Position numbers and translations under genes: made by a program
Source of the DNA: Bog-756 sp050011635
GTDB taxonomy: Bacteria; Actinomycetota; Acidimicrobiia; Acidimicrobiales; RAAP-2
Length of the DNA stretch: 41,160 nt
NCBI GenBank assembly: GCA_050011635.1
Contig: JBEKIU010000008.1
Coordinates: 1 to 41,160, forward strand
Direction: 5' to 3'
The notes under the pieces: generated by a model
Told to the model about the DNA's origin: nothing
Databases searched by the model: none
The model's input: only the letters and a program-made list of their open reading frames with translations
Part shown: positions 1 to 8,197 of the stretch, one piece after another
How positions within the stretch are numbered: the first letter of the stretch is position 1
How the letters are laid out: each line of letters begins with the position of its first letter

Positions 1-1324
1 TCACGTTGACGACGCCGGTACCGGCCGGGGACACCGCGTCGATGACAGCGTCCGAGACGACGGAGAACGACGTGGCCGGAGTTGTTCCGAAATCAACGAC
101 CGTGGTTCCGGTGAAATTGTGGCCGAAGATCTGTACGGATGTGCCGCCGATCACCGGGCCATTGTTTGGATCCACCTCATTCACGGTTGGAACTGCGGCT
201 TTGTAGGTGAAGTCATCGAGAGGATGGACTGCGCTCTCCCCCGGAGGCGTCGTGACCCTCACGTTGACCACACCGGTCCCAGCCGGGGACACCGCATCAA
301 TGACCGCGTCCGAGACGACTGAGAACGAGGTCGCTGCCGTTGTCCCGAAGTCGACGACGGTCGCTCCGGTGAAATTGTGCCCAACGATCTGGACCGAGGT
401 CCCTCCGACCGCGGGCCCTTTATTCGGGATCACCTCAGTCACGATCGGCAACGCGGAGACATACGTGAAGTGGTCAGCGGGTCGAATCGCGGTCTCCCCC
501 GACGGTGTCATGACCCTCACATCGACCACTCCCGTGCCGACCGGGGACACCGCGTCGACGACGGCATCCGAGACGACCGAGAACGAGGTCGCTGCCGTTG
601 TCCCGAAGTCGACTGCCGTCGCTCCGGTCAGATTGTGTCCGACGATCCGGACTGCGGTCCCGCCCGTGGTCGGTCCGTGGTTGGGAATCACCTCAGTCAC
701 ATTGGGACCGATGTAGGCGAAGGCGTCGTACCGAGGAGTGGCGGGACTCTCCCCGGACGGTGTGATGACCCGCACATTGACGACCCCGGTCCCGGCTGGG
801 GACACGGCAGTCACTCTGCTGTCCCCGACCACCGTCACCGAGGTCGCTGCGTTGGGACCGAAGTCGACTGCGGTGGCTCCGGTCAGATTGTGCCCGATGA
901 TCTGGACCGTGGTCCCACCGACGAGCGGGCCGTGATTTGGGATGACCTCGTTCACGATCGGTCCGTCATAGGTGAAATGGTCATGCCGGGGGTCCGCTGC
1001 GCTCTTTCCGGCCGGCGTGACGACCCGCACGTTGACGTTACCGGTCCCGCCCGGCGACACCGCGTCGACGACAGCGTCCGATACCACCGAAAACGACGTC
1101 GCGGCCTTTTGCCCGAAATCGACCGCGGTCGCACCGCTGAGGTTGTGACCGAAGATCTTCACCGAGGTCCCGCCGATGGCGGGTCCGTGGCTTGGTAGCA
1201 CCTCATCCACGGTGGGGCGACCGTTGAAAGGCGATGCGGAGGCGACACCCTGGGATGCAACGACGCAAAGCCCAAGGGCCACCGCAATCGTGGCCCCGGC
1301 ACGAAGAGTCTTTCGTCGAATCAC
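1..1324 (-). CDS. Secreted IPT/TIG-repeat protein, 3' end outside the window
   Basis: Read on the minus strand from a GTG at 1324, preceded by AGAAGGAG at a good spacing. The protein begins MIRRKTLRAGATIAVALGLC, a typical signal peptide with an Ala-Ser-Ala type cleavage region near residue 31. At least five tandem IPT/TIG (Ig-like) repeats of about 82-85 residues follow. Each carries the same pattern: V-x-EV-P-x-HGP, GGT-V-I-GHN-TGAT-VDFG, ATSFSVVSDAV-DAVSP-GTG-VNV, then a PSGES-like turn. TIG domains are found in cell-surface and extracellular proteins and often mediate adhesion or act as spacers; no catalytic domain is visible in the part seen. The frame is open to the window edge, so the C-terminus (possible anchor) is unknown. 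Repeats are also very similar at DNA level, which suggests recent expansion. Family call is firm; role is inference. Confidence 0.85.
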   Translation of the reverse strand, partial: MIRRKTLRAGATIAVALGLCVVASQGVASASPFNGRPTVDEVLPSHGPAIGGTSVKIFGHNLSGATAVDFGQKAATSFSVVSDAVVDAVSPGGTGNVNVRVVTPAGKSAADPRHDHFTYDGPIVNEVIPNHGPLVGGTTVQIIGHNLTGATAVDFGPNAATSVTVVGDSRVTAVSPAGTGVVNVRVITPSGESPATPRYDAFAYIGPNVTEVIPNHGPTTGGTAVRIVGHNLTGATAVDFGTTAATSFSVVSDAVVDAVSPVGTGVVDVRVMTPSGETAIRPADHFTYVSALPIVTEVIPNKGPAVGGTSVQIVGHNFTGATVVDFGTTAATSFSVVSDAVIDAVSPAGTGVVNVRVTTPPGESAVHPLDDFTYKAAVPTVNEVDPNNGPVIGGTSVQIFGHNFTGTTVVDFGTTPATSFSVVSDAVIDAVSPAGTGVVNV

Positions 1325-1663
1325 TGGTACTCCTTCTGTCAAAGGCGACGCCGGACACATCGAGAGCGACCGAGCGATCCCGCCGAACATGTGGTTGTGG
1401 CTACAGCAACGCCTGAGTCACATCTTCGTTACAGGCCCTGTCGACGACGTCACCGGAATGACACCTCGGCGACCGTCGGGACGGGAGGCCCAGGGGTGGA
1501 TGCCCGGCCGGCCTGCCGGTCCGGAAGGCAGACGCCGGAGCCTCATCGCCGAACACCAGGGGGTCGACAATCCGTCCCGAAGCGCCCACGGACCGTGGGC
1601 GGCGGGAAGTCCTGGGGCCGCCGACAGAGGCGGGGTGATCTGCGGCGCAGTCGGGTCAGGTAT
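1325..1663. other. Non-coding gap, leader of the TIG gene
   Basis: The 339 bases between the stop of the GGDEF-EAL gene and the start of the TIG gene, both on the minus strand. Only the ribosome binding site of the TIG gene (AGAAGGAG, about 1330-1337) is clear. I see no convincing riboswitch, tRNA or small gene; open frames here lack a plausible start and family resemblance. Confidence 0.5.
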
Positions 1664-4528
1664 TCACCGAACTCTGACGTCCAGCATCTCCCGCGAGCCC
1701 TGACCGCCGGATCGATCGGCCAGGAACGCCTCGATGGCATCAGCGTCCAGTGGCCGGGCGAAGAGGTATCCCTGCCCGCTGTCGCACTGCTCGCGCTCGA
1801 GCTGGGAGCGCTGCTCCGTCTCCTCGATCCCTTCGGCGAGCGTCTCGAGGCCGAGCGTCTTTCCCAGTTGGACCAAGGTCCGGACCAGCGCTCCGGACTC
1901 GGGCGAATCCGCCATGGTCGAGATGAAGGATCGGTCGATCTTGAGAATGTCGACGGGAAACCTTTGGAGATAGGCGAGCGAGGAGTAACCGGTACCGAAA
2001 TCATCGATGGCGATGCGTACGCCTGTCTCCTTGAGCGCCGCCAACCGGGGTACGACGGCCGACACATTTCTCATGATGGAGGTCTCGGTGATCTCGACGA
2101 TGAGCGATCGTGCGTCGAATCCGGACGTCTTGAGTGCTCGCCGGATGTCTTCGATCAACTGGTCCGTCTCCAGTTGACGGGCCGAGACGTTGACGGAAAC
2201 GTGGAGTTCGTGCCCCAGTGAGCGCCAGTGCGCACCCTGACGGCACGCCTCTTCGAGCACCCATCGACCGACGTCTGTGATCATGCCGGAGCTCTCGAGG
2301 ATGGGGATGAACGCATCCGGTTGCACGACGCCCCTGAGAGGATGACGCCAGCGCAGCAGCGCTTCGACCCCGATCGTCTCGCCGGTCTTGAGATTGAAGA
2401 TCGGCTGGTAGTTCAGGAAATACTGGCGACCGGAGTACGCCACGCGGAGATCCATCTCGAGCAGGTGGTGGTCCTGCACCGCGCGATGCATCTCCGGCCG
2501 GAACACGACTGCACAGTCCTTCCCTGCCGCCTTGGCCTGGTAGAGAGCAATGTCGGCATCACGGAGAAGCTCGGTGGCGGAAGGTCGCATACCGGCGGCG
2601 ATCCCGATGCTGGCTGTCAACCTCAGCGCGCCGCCGACCTCCACCTCGAACGGCTCGCGGAGGATCTCGAGGAGACGCTCGGCGACCAGCTCCGGTCCGA
2701 CGTCCATGGTCGTGCCGTCGACGAGCACGACGAACTCGTCGCCACCCAGGCGGCCGATGCTGTCGCTCTCACGCATGGTGGCGGTCAGCCTGGCGGTCAC
2801 GGCCTGCAGCAGCTGGTCGCCGACCGCGTGGCCGAGGCTGTCATTGACGTCTTTGAAACCGTCGAGATCGATGAAGAGCGCAGCAACCGGCACGTAGGTG
2901 CGGCGGGCCCGGGCCAGCATCTGCTCGGTGCGGTCAAGGATCAGTGCGCGGTTGGGGAGCCCGGTGAGTGTGTCGTGCACCGCTTGGAACAGGATCTGAT
3001 CGAGCAGCTGAGCGTTGCTGATGGAAATGGACGCTTGGGCGGCCAGCCCCTTCAGGCGATCGGCCAATCGCGGCGTGATGGCCAGGCGCTGGGGGTTGGA
3101 CGTCACGCTGGAGACGATGTAACCGATCGTGTTTCCGGCCACGCTGATCGGCGCGGACACAGCGGCCACGGTTCCCACGGGATGAGGCTCGTCCAGGTGA
3201 TCGACACGCTCCACGAGCCCGTACTCGGACACCGCCCCCACCTCCTCCGCCGTGAAGGATCGCGAGCTGATGAAGTCCAGGACATCATCGGGATACCCGT
3301 GCGAGGCGACCAGGCGGAACCGGCCGTCGCCGGATCCCTGCCAGCTCCCATCGTCGAGGATCAGCGCGACCCGGTCGCAGTCGATGACGTCGGGGACGGC
3401 CCGGACGACCTTCGCCGCCATCTCCTCTGTGCTCACGATCTCGGCCAGGGATCTGGACAGCTCCAGCAGGACCTGGGCCGTGTTGGCCTGATTACGAGCC
3501 TCCTCCAGAGCGTCGCCCGCATCCAGGGCGGCGGCGGCCAAGCGGCCATAGGTCTCGAGAGCGTTGCGGGCCTGGGAGGTGAATATGCCGCCATGCCTGC
3601 CGATGGCGAGGACCCCGTAGTGGTGACGGGCGGACACGACATCGACGACATCCACGTCATTGCGACCGGCACCCCCCTCCAACAGGTCGTTGGCGATGCC
3701 GTCAGCTTCCGGGTCGGAGAGACCGTCGGAGTAGATCTTTCGGGGGCCGCCCGGTACCCGGGGCTCCAGCGCCATCAGTGCACCGCCCGCCCCGGCCGCC
3801 CGCATCGACGAGCGCACGATCCCCTGGAGGACATCCTCGTAGCGCTCGTTTGAGGCGAGGTCGGTGACCATGCCCTGAAGCTGTTCGAGCCGTGCTTCGA
3901 GCAGCTGCGTGCGCACCTCGAGATACTCGGCCCGCGACGTCGCCCCATCACCCTCCACCCAGCGGAGTCGGAACAGACAGGCGCTGTCCCCCCGGCACTG
4001 GCACTCCTCCTCGACGACCTTCGCCGGCTTGAGGCCGAAGAAGAGCGGGATCAGCGCGTACTGGCCGGCGGCGAACTCACAGAACTCAGGGTAGGGAGCA
4101 AAGCCGTTGATGAAGTGCTCGCGGATCGTCCACTCGGTCGGCCCGACCTCGGTCGTCTCGTAGCGACGGATCGGTACCATCGCGCTCGAGTCGGTGGTGC
4201 CGGCGAGGACATCGCCGGGGGAGCCGAGGGCCTGGACCGTCTCGGCGATCTCGGTGTCGATGAGCCTGATCGGTTCGGCACGCCTCTCCCTCGCCCCGGG
4301 GGTGGCGTCCAACTCGACCTTGGCCTCTTGGAGCAGACGTTTGAACTGGTCGTAGGAGCTCCATGACGAGGATGTCTTGAGCTCCTGGAGGCTTCGTTTC
4401 TCGCCGGCCCTGTGCAGGACGCTCCAAATGGCGCCTTCGGGCAACCTCGCCGCCAGTGAGTCCATCAACATGTTGGTGTAGAGACCCGAGATGTGGTGCT
4501 CCGGTGTAGCGGCGACATCGGTCTCCAT
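1664..4528 (-). CDS. V4R-GAF-GAF-GGDEF-EAL cyclic-di-GMP turnover protein
   Basis: A 954-residue protein predicted to make and/or degrade cyclic di-GMP in the cytoplasm; no membrane segment is seen. The N-terminal ~220 residues look like a V4R-type sensor, ending in the C-x-C-x(5)-C-x-FRLRW pattern (CQCRGDSACLFRLRW). Two GAF-like regions follow (about 220-340 and 345-515). The diguanylate cyclase domain has an intact GGDEF motif (about residues 595-599) and FIDLDGFKDVND. The EAL phosphodiesterase domain has EALLRW (about 722), DDFGTGYSS and LKIDRSF, so both domains look catalytically competent. A 15-bp spaced basic ribosome binding site is not obvious; the ATG at 4528 is the first start of the V4R frame. 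It stands alone, with the TIG gene downstream. Net activity cannot be judged from sequence. Confidence 0.93.
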   Translation of the reverse strand: METDVAATPEHHISGLYTNMLMDSLAARLPEGAIWSVLHRAGEKRSLQELKTSSSWSSYDQFKRLLQEAKVELDATPGARERRAEPIRLIDTEIAETVQALGSPGDVLAGTTDSSAMVPIRRYETTEVGPTEWTIREHFINGFAPYPEFCEFAAGQYALIPLFFGLKPAKVVEEECQCRGDSACLFRLRWVEGDGATSRAEYLEVRTQLLEARLEQLQGMVTDLASNERYEDVLQGIVRSSMRAAGAGGALMALEPRVPGGPRKIYSDGLSDPEADGIANDLLEGGAGRNDVDVVDVVSARHHYGVLAIGRHGGIFTSQARNALETYGRLAAAALDAGDALEEARNQANTAQVLLELSRSLAEIVSTEEMAAKVVRAVPDVIDCDRVALILDDGSWQGSGDGRFRLVASHGYPDDVLDFISSRSFTAEEVGAVSEYGLVERVDHLDEPHPVGTVAAVSAPISVAGNTIGYIVSSVTSNPQRLAITPRLADRLKGLAAQASISISNAQLLDQILFQAVHDTLTGLPNRALILDRTEQMLARARRTYVPVAALFIDLDGFKDVNDSLGHAVGDQLLQAVTARLTATMRESDSIGRLGGDEFVVLVDGTTMDVGPELVAERLLEILREPFEVEVGGALRLTASIGIAAGMRPSATELLRDADIALYQAKAAGKDCAVVFRPEMHRAVQDHHLLEMDLRVAYSGRQYFLNYQPIFNLKTGETIGVEALLRWRHPLRGVVQPDAFIPILESSGMITDVGRWVLEEACRQGAHWRSLGHELHVSVNVSARQLETDQLIEDIRRALKTSGFDARSLIVEITETSIMRNVSAVVPRLAALKETGVRIAIDDFGTGYSSLAYLQRFPVDILKIDRSFISTMADSPESGALVRTLVQLGKTLGLETLAEGIEETEQRSQLEREQCDSGQGYLFARPLDADAIEAFLADRSGGQGSREMLDVRVR

Positions 4529-4805
4529 CTAGGAGTGATCGGACGCTTGGCAGACATGCTTTAGCCCCGCGCTCCGCCTCACCCACGTTCGTCGTCCCCG
4601 ACCTGCCGATGCGGATGAACGGTCAGCGCGGGTGTCACAACAACGGGACCCTCCCCGGGGAGTTTGCCGCAGCGAGGGGGACGGCAAGCTCCCGTCAGTC
4701 GCGGTGATGGCGCATCGCCACGGCACGGCCCGACCGCCCGTGGTTCGCCTGTCTCCGGTCGCTTTGCCTGTCTCCGCTCAATGCGCCGACGTTGCCACCC
4801 GCCCG

Positions 4806-5126
4806 CTACTCCGCACGTCGCTCCTTCGATGCCCACTCCGCCTTCGACGCCTTCGACCTCCGCTCCTTGGCGGCCGGACTGAACCGGTGCTCCGCCCCCT
4901 GCGGCGTGATACCGCCGACCGCCTCGCCGATCTCCCGCCAACTGGCCCCGTCGCGCCGGGCGCTCTCCGCAGACACCTGGCACAGGCGCTCGGCGGAGCG
5001 TCGAAGGCGATCGGCGAATCGGAGGGTGGTCAGCGACCCGGCCGGCTCACCGGCCACGCCGGCCACGGCCTCCTTCCGGCCACGCTCGACACAGAGGTCG
5101 GCGATCGATGTGGGATCTGACGGCAT
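4806..5126 (-). CDS. Small helix-turn-helix protein
   Basis: A 106-residue protein. The central segment (ARRDGASWREIGEAVGGITP, then QGAEHRF) matches the short helix-turn-helix found in many small actinobacterial proteins of the type A-R-x-x-G-x-(S/T)-W-x-E-IG-x-x-(L/V)-G-(V/I)-(S/T)-xQ-A. A Lys/Arg/Ala-rich helix forms the C-terminus. The start at 5126 is supported by a strong promoter: TTGAAA, 17 bp, TACGCT, then 6 nt to the ATG, so the message is probably leaderless. It is divergent from the secreted protein at 5206, and the repeats at 5160-5211 lie between them. It could be the local regulator, but nothing direct shows that. The 277 bases downstream hold no recognisable gene. Confidence 0.7.
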   Translation of the reverse strand: MPSDPTSIADLCVERGRKEAVAGVAGEPAGSLTTLRFADRLRRSAERLCQVSAESARRDGASWREIGEAVGGITPQGAEHRFSPAAKERRSKASKAEWASKERRAE

Positions 5127-5132
5127 CTGGCC

Positions 5133-5161
5133 AGCGTAACGTCCCCAGGCTGGGATTTCAA
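5133..5161 (-). promoter_or_regulatory. Promoter of the small HTH gene
   Basis: On the minus strand: TTGAAA (5161-5156), 17 bp, TACGCT (5138-5133), then 6 nt to the ATG at 5126. Spacing is ideal and predicts a leaderless transcript. Confidence 0.65.
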
Positions 5162-5211
5162 CTATGTGTTGACAACCATGTGTTGACGCCGGTAGCCTTC
5201 AACACATGGTT
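5160..5211. promoter_or_regulatory. Three-copy operator between divergent genes
   Basis: Two adjacent 14-bp direct repeats, AACTATGTGTTGAC (5160-5173) and AACCATGTGTTGAC (5174-5187), differ at one base. A third copy in the opposite direction, TCAACACATGGTT (5199-5211), is a perfect reverse complement of 13 bases of the second. The sites cover the -35 of the minus-strand promoter, the -35 of the plus-strand promoter, and the +1 and start codon of the gene at 5206. A repressor bound here would shut off both genes. The protein that binds is unknown. Confidence 0.65.
5169..5198 (+). promoter_or_regulatory. Promoter of the secreted protein gene
   Basis: TTGACA (5169-5174), 18 bp, TAGCCT (5193-5198), then 7 nt to the ATG at 5206. 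No ribosome binding site is needed if transcription starts at the ATG. Confidence 0.6.
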
Positions 5212-6045
5212 GAGATCGGCATGAGTCGCAACCGCGGCAGGCGTCGCTGGGTCCTCGTCGTCTCGTCGGCGGTGGTCCTCGCCGCACTCTTGAACGTGAG
5301 CCTCGCCCCCTCGTTCCGACCGGCCTCGGTCCCTGCCGATGCCAGCCGGGACCCGGGCCCGCCGGCTCTCACGATGGCCACGGAGCACACTGTCGGCCCG
5401 GCTCGAGCACGTGCCGTGGCACGGAAGGCGTTGGCCGCTCGGAAGACTCGAGCCCCGACGGTCACCCCGACGGCCACCACGACGGCCACGGCCCAAGCAC
5501 CGACCCCCACCGCGACAGCCCCTCCGGTACCCACCGCGGTGACGGAACCGGCGGTGTCGCCCGCTCCGGCACCGGCAACAGTGGCGGCGCCGACGACCAC
5601 GTCGGTCGTGACCACTCTGGTGGCCGAGGTCGAGGCAGACGGCATCGATCCCGGCCCGAATTGGAGCTGGAGCATGGGGAACACGGCCACCCTGTGCGGC
5701 ACGATTCCCGACGCCGGCATCGGAACGGGTTGCACGTCCGGCGCAGCCGGGGCTGCCACCACCGTGTTCAGCGGTTCACCCACCATGGCGTTGGTTGCCC
5801 ACGAGGTCGCCAACGCCGAGACCGAGAACGACGCCGTGCCCAGCCTGGTGGCCGAGGTCACCACCGCGGAGGCCGGGACGTCGTGGTCCCCGATCGATGC
5901 CGTGGCATCATGCCTGGTCGAGCACTTCATGGGCTTCCAGGATCAGGCGGCGGGAACCTGGCAGTGTCCGGTCGGCCTGGCTGCAACGGTGGCCGCCGAC
6001 ATCCACGACCCGGCCTCCACCGCAGTCGGGGACGTTTCGAACTGA
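5206..6045 (+). CDS. Secreted or membrane-anchored Pro/Thr-rich protein, degenerate peptidase-like domain
   Basis: A 279-residue protein. Residues 1-30 carry Arg/Lys then a hydrophobic stretch (WVLVVSSAVVLAALL), a signal anchor or signal peptide. About residues 80-140 are a low-complexity Ala/Thr/Pro linker, as used to cross the cell wall. The C-terminal ~135 residues are a compact domain with paired cysteines (LCGTIP..GTGCTSG, ASCLVEHF, TWQCPVG) and VAHEVANAETEND. The HEVAN segment resembles an HExxH zinc site with the second His replaced by Asn; an acidic/Cys segment follows (PIDAVASCLVEH). I therefore suspect an inactive or altered metallopeptidase fold, with low certainty. The start is set by the leaderless promoter and operator upstream. 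It is convergent with the sortase gene, 48 bp apart. Confidence 0.75.
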   Translation: MVEIGMSRNRGRRRWVLVVSSAVVLAALLNVSLAPSFRPASVPADASRDPGPPALTMATEHTVGPARARAVARKALAARKTRAPTVTPTATTTATAQAPTPTATAPPVPTAVTEPAVSPAPAPATVAAPTTTSVVTTLVAEVEADGIDPGPNWSWSMGNTATLCGTIPDAGIGTGCTSGAAGAATTVFSGSPTMALVAHEVANAETENDAVPSLVAEVTTAEAGTSWSPIDAVASCLVEHFMGFQDQAAGTWQCPVGLAATVAADIHDPASTAVGDVSN

Positions 6046-6093
6046 ACGGGTGGTCGCGCCGACTGGTCATTGCCCCTCGGCTGACACGGTGAC

Positions 6094-6807
6094 TCAGGTC
6101 GAGCCGGCCGTCGAATGGCCCACCGGCAATCCACCGACCCCGGCCGACGCGGGGTCCACCGCCACCAGCGACGAGTAGACGACCACGTTGGAGAGATAGC
6201 TGCCCGTCTGGTGATCGAACGTCCCGCCACAGGTCACCAGCTGCAGGGCGCTCGACCCGTGCGAGGCGTAGACGCGATCGGCGGGAAAGTTCGGCTTCGA
6301 GTACATGGCCACCGAGTTGACGGCAAACTGGACGATGGCACCATCGGTCAGCGTCACGTCGACCCGATCGCCGGCGGCCAGTGTTCGCAACTCGAAGAAC
6401 ACACCGGGGCCGGTGTAGTTGTCGACATGACCCAGGATGACCGCCGAGCCCAGCTGTCCCGGGGTCGGACCGAGCCGGAACCATCCTGGCTGCACGATAT
6501 TGTCGGGCACCTGTACGGATCCGTCGGCATTGACGCCGAGGGTCGACAGCGGCACCGAAAGCCCGATCGCCGGAATGTGCAGCGAGACCGGTACCGAACG
6601 GGCGGTGAACAATGCCTCCACCATCGGTGGGGTCTTCACTGCTGCCCTCTTGGCTGCGGCCGACGGCGCAGGGGCGGGCAGTGCATGGTCGCTTCCACGG
6701 AACCCCAGGCTGATGGTCCCGGCACCCACGAGAAGCAGCACGGTCGCCACCAACCCCCACAGCTTCGGCCGTTTCCCGGTCGTGACGAACCGGGTCCGAT
6801 CATCCAC
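6094..6807 (-). CDS. Class F-type sortase
   Basis: A membrane-anchored cysteine transpeptidase that joins surface proteins to the cell envelope. The product (237 residues from the GTG at 6807) has an N-terminal membrane helix (LWGLVATVLLLVGAGTISLG) and the sortase core (SLHIPAIGLSVPLSTLGV). The catalytic His is in VILGHVDN (about H127) and the catalytic Cys in LVTCGG (about C193). The Arg expected in the last strand is not obvious: the segment reads GSYLSNVVVY. The chosen GTG overlaps the stop of the ice-binding-like gene by 8 bp, implying translational coupling. A longer frame from a GTG at 6897 exists but would overlap its neighbour by 98 bp and has no ribosome binding site. The upstream FPHTG protein is the obvious substrate. 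Confidence 0.9.
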   Translation of the reverse strand: MDDRTRFVTTGKRPKLWGLVATVLLLVGAGTISLGFRGSDHALPAPAPSAAAKRAAVKTPPMVEALFTARSVPVSLHIPAIGLSVPLSTLGVNADGSVQVPDNIVQPGWFRLGPTPGQLGSAVILGHVDNYTGPGVFFELRTLAAGDRVDVTLTDGAIVQFAVNSVAMYSKPNFPADRVYASHGSSALQLVTCGGTFDHQTGSYLSNVVVYSSLVAVDPASAGVGGLPVGHSTAGST

Positions 6808-8068
6808 CTCCGCTGGTCCGGACCGGGACGAGCGGGAACCGGCGCCGGCGGACGGCCAGGAATGCCGCTCCGGCTGCCCCGGCCAGGGCCAGCGCACCGA
6901 GGACGATCAGATCGTCGTCACGGCCGTGGGCCGCTCCCCCCAGGCCGGTGTGGGGGAAGCCCACCGGCACCACCCCGGTTCCCCCGGTGCCCGTCGCTCC
7001 GGAACCGGTCGTTCCACCGGCACCTGATGTCCCCGAACCGGTTCCTCCGCCACCACCGGCGGCGGTACCGGCGGTGCCGGCGGCGGTACCGCCCGAACCT
7101 CCCGGCCCACCGGAACCACCGGAACCTGCCGCAGTGGTGGTCGTCGTGGCCCCGGGAGCCGTCGTGGTCGTGGTGGCCCCGGGAGCCGTCGTGGTCGTGG
7201 TGGTGGGCGGCGTGACCGCGAGGCAGGTCGGGGGCAGGGTGATGGTGTTGGCGTCAAGGGTCACGGCCGCGTTCTGGGCCAGGATCCGGCCCTGCACGGT
7301 CGCGCCCGAGTTCAGCGTGGCCGAGGTCAGCGCCATGAGGGTCCCCACAAAGGTGCTGCTCGAACCCAAGGTGGCCGAGCTTCCGACCGTCCAGAACACG
7401 TTGCAGGCCTGAGCTCCGCCCTCGAGGCGCACGACGCTCCCCGATGCGGTGACCAGGCTGGAGGAGGCCTGGAAGATGAACACCCCGTTGCCGTCGAGGA
7501 CCAGTGGGCTGGCCGCGGTGATGTTGGCCGTGGCCGCGGCACCGAAGGCATAGACCCCCGGCGTCAGTGTCTTGCCGCCGAGCTGGTTGTCGCCCGTGGT
7601 GTAGGTGGTGGTGGCCGGTTGTCCGTTGGCGGATGTGAAGGCGTTGGTCAGGTCGTTCTTCGCCGTCGTCAGGAGGCCCGGGTCCTCCGTGTACCCGGTC
7701 GGGCCTGCGGCATTGGTGGTGTAGATAGTCCCGTCCACCTCAGCCTTGGTCAGACCTGCGTAATTGCTGCCCGCGGCCGGGCTCAGCCCGACGTCGCCGG
7801 TGATGGAAGAGGTGGGGACATCGGTGACCGCGCTGTAGGCGAGCACAGCGAACGGCGCCGCCGTTCCCAGGTCGACGGTGCTGGCGGCCGACGCCACCGG
7901 CACGAAGGCCGTGCCCAGCAGTACCAGCGAAGTGCCGGCCATTCCGAGAACCGAGGCCACCGCCCATCGCCTCCGTCCCGAGCCGCGTCGGGCGTCTGGC
8001 CCTTCGGAGCCGTTGTCATGGCGCGACAGGCGCGTTTGATGCGCGGAAGGGTACGGGAGGAACCACAT
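6800..8068 (-). CDS. DUF3494 ice-binding-like surface protein with FPHTG sorting signal
   Basis: A 422-residue secreted protein. After an Arg-rich start and hydrophobic signal segment (about residues 35-60), residues ~65-270 match the DUF3494 (ice-binding protein-like) beta-helix family: LGTAAPFAVLAYSAVT, SSITGDVGLSPAAGS, LGGKTLTPGVYAF, VFWTVGSSATLGSSS, GRILAQNAAVTLDANTIT. A Thr/Pro repeat (TTTTTAPGA units) and a Gly/Ser/Thr-rich linker follow. The C-terminus is a sorting signal: FPHTG in place of LPxTG, a hydrophobic helix (LIVLGALALAGAAGAAFLAV) and RRRR. DUF3494 members include true ice-binding proteins and adhesins, so the ligand is open. The ATG at 8068 has AAGGA upstream. It sits directly before the sortase gene. 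Confidence 0.92.
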   Translation of the reverse strand: MWFLPYPSAHQTRLSRHDNGSEGPDARRGSGRRRWAVASVLGMAGTSLVLLGTAFVPVASAASTVDLGTAAPFAVLAYSAVTDVPTSSITGDVGLSPAAGSNYAGLTKAEVDGTIYTTNAAGPTGYTEDPGLLTTAKNDLTNAFTSANGQPATTTYTTGDNQLGGKTLTPGVYAFGAAATANITAASPLVLDGNGVFIFQASSSLVTASGSVVRLEGGAQACNVFWTVGSSATLGSSSTFVGTLMALTSATLNSGATVQGRILAQNAAVTLDANTITLPPTCLAVTPPTTTTTTAPGATTTTTAPGATTTTTAAGSGGSGGPGGSGGTAAGTAGTAAGGGGGTGSGTSGAGGTTGSGATGTGGTGVVPVGFPHTGLGGAAHGRDDDLIVLGALALAGAAGAAFLAVRRRRFPLVPVRTSGGG

Positions 8069-8127
8069 GTCGGGAATCCTTGCTGCACACCCGAAATAGA
8101 TAACCGTGGGTCACGGACGTCCAGGGG

Positions 8128-8190
8128 TACGTACTCAACAATACTCTGGTACTCCATAACTAGCAATCTTTTTCGTCTTTCTGTTACCGT
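8128..8190 (+). promoter_or_regulatory. Regulatory region of the winged-helix gene
   Basis: An AT-richer stretch between divergent genes. It holds GTACGTAC (8128-8135 region) and three TACTC repeats at 8132, 8142 and 8150. A -10 box TACCGT (8185-8190) sits 7 nt before the ATG at 8198, predicting a leaderless transcript. Confidence 0.4.
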
Positions 8191-8197
8191 TCTGCTG

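Noticed and set aside
1..1324. CRISPR-like periodicity in the first kilobase
   Set aside because: The ~250-bp period is the TIG domain repeat of a protein gene, not a repeat-spacer array.
2228..3853. Long plus-strand open frame (541 codons)
   Set aside because: It lies antisense to the clear GGDEF-EAL gene and has no family resemblance; long shadow frames are expected at this GC content.
5199..5930. Minus-strand open frame opposite the secreted protein
   Set aside because: Antisense shadow; the plus strand has a promoter, signal segment and domain-like C-terminus.
6808..6897. Longer sortase start at a GTG at 6897
   Set aside because: It overlaps the upstream gene by 98 bp, has no ribosome binding site and adds a Trp/Pro/Arg-rich stretch unlike a sortase N-terminus.
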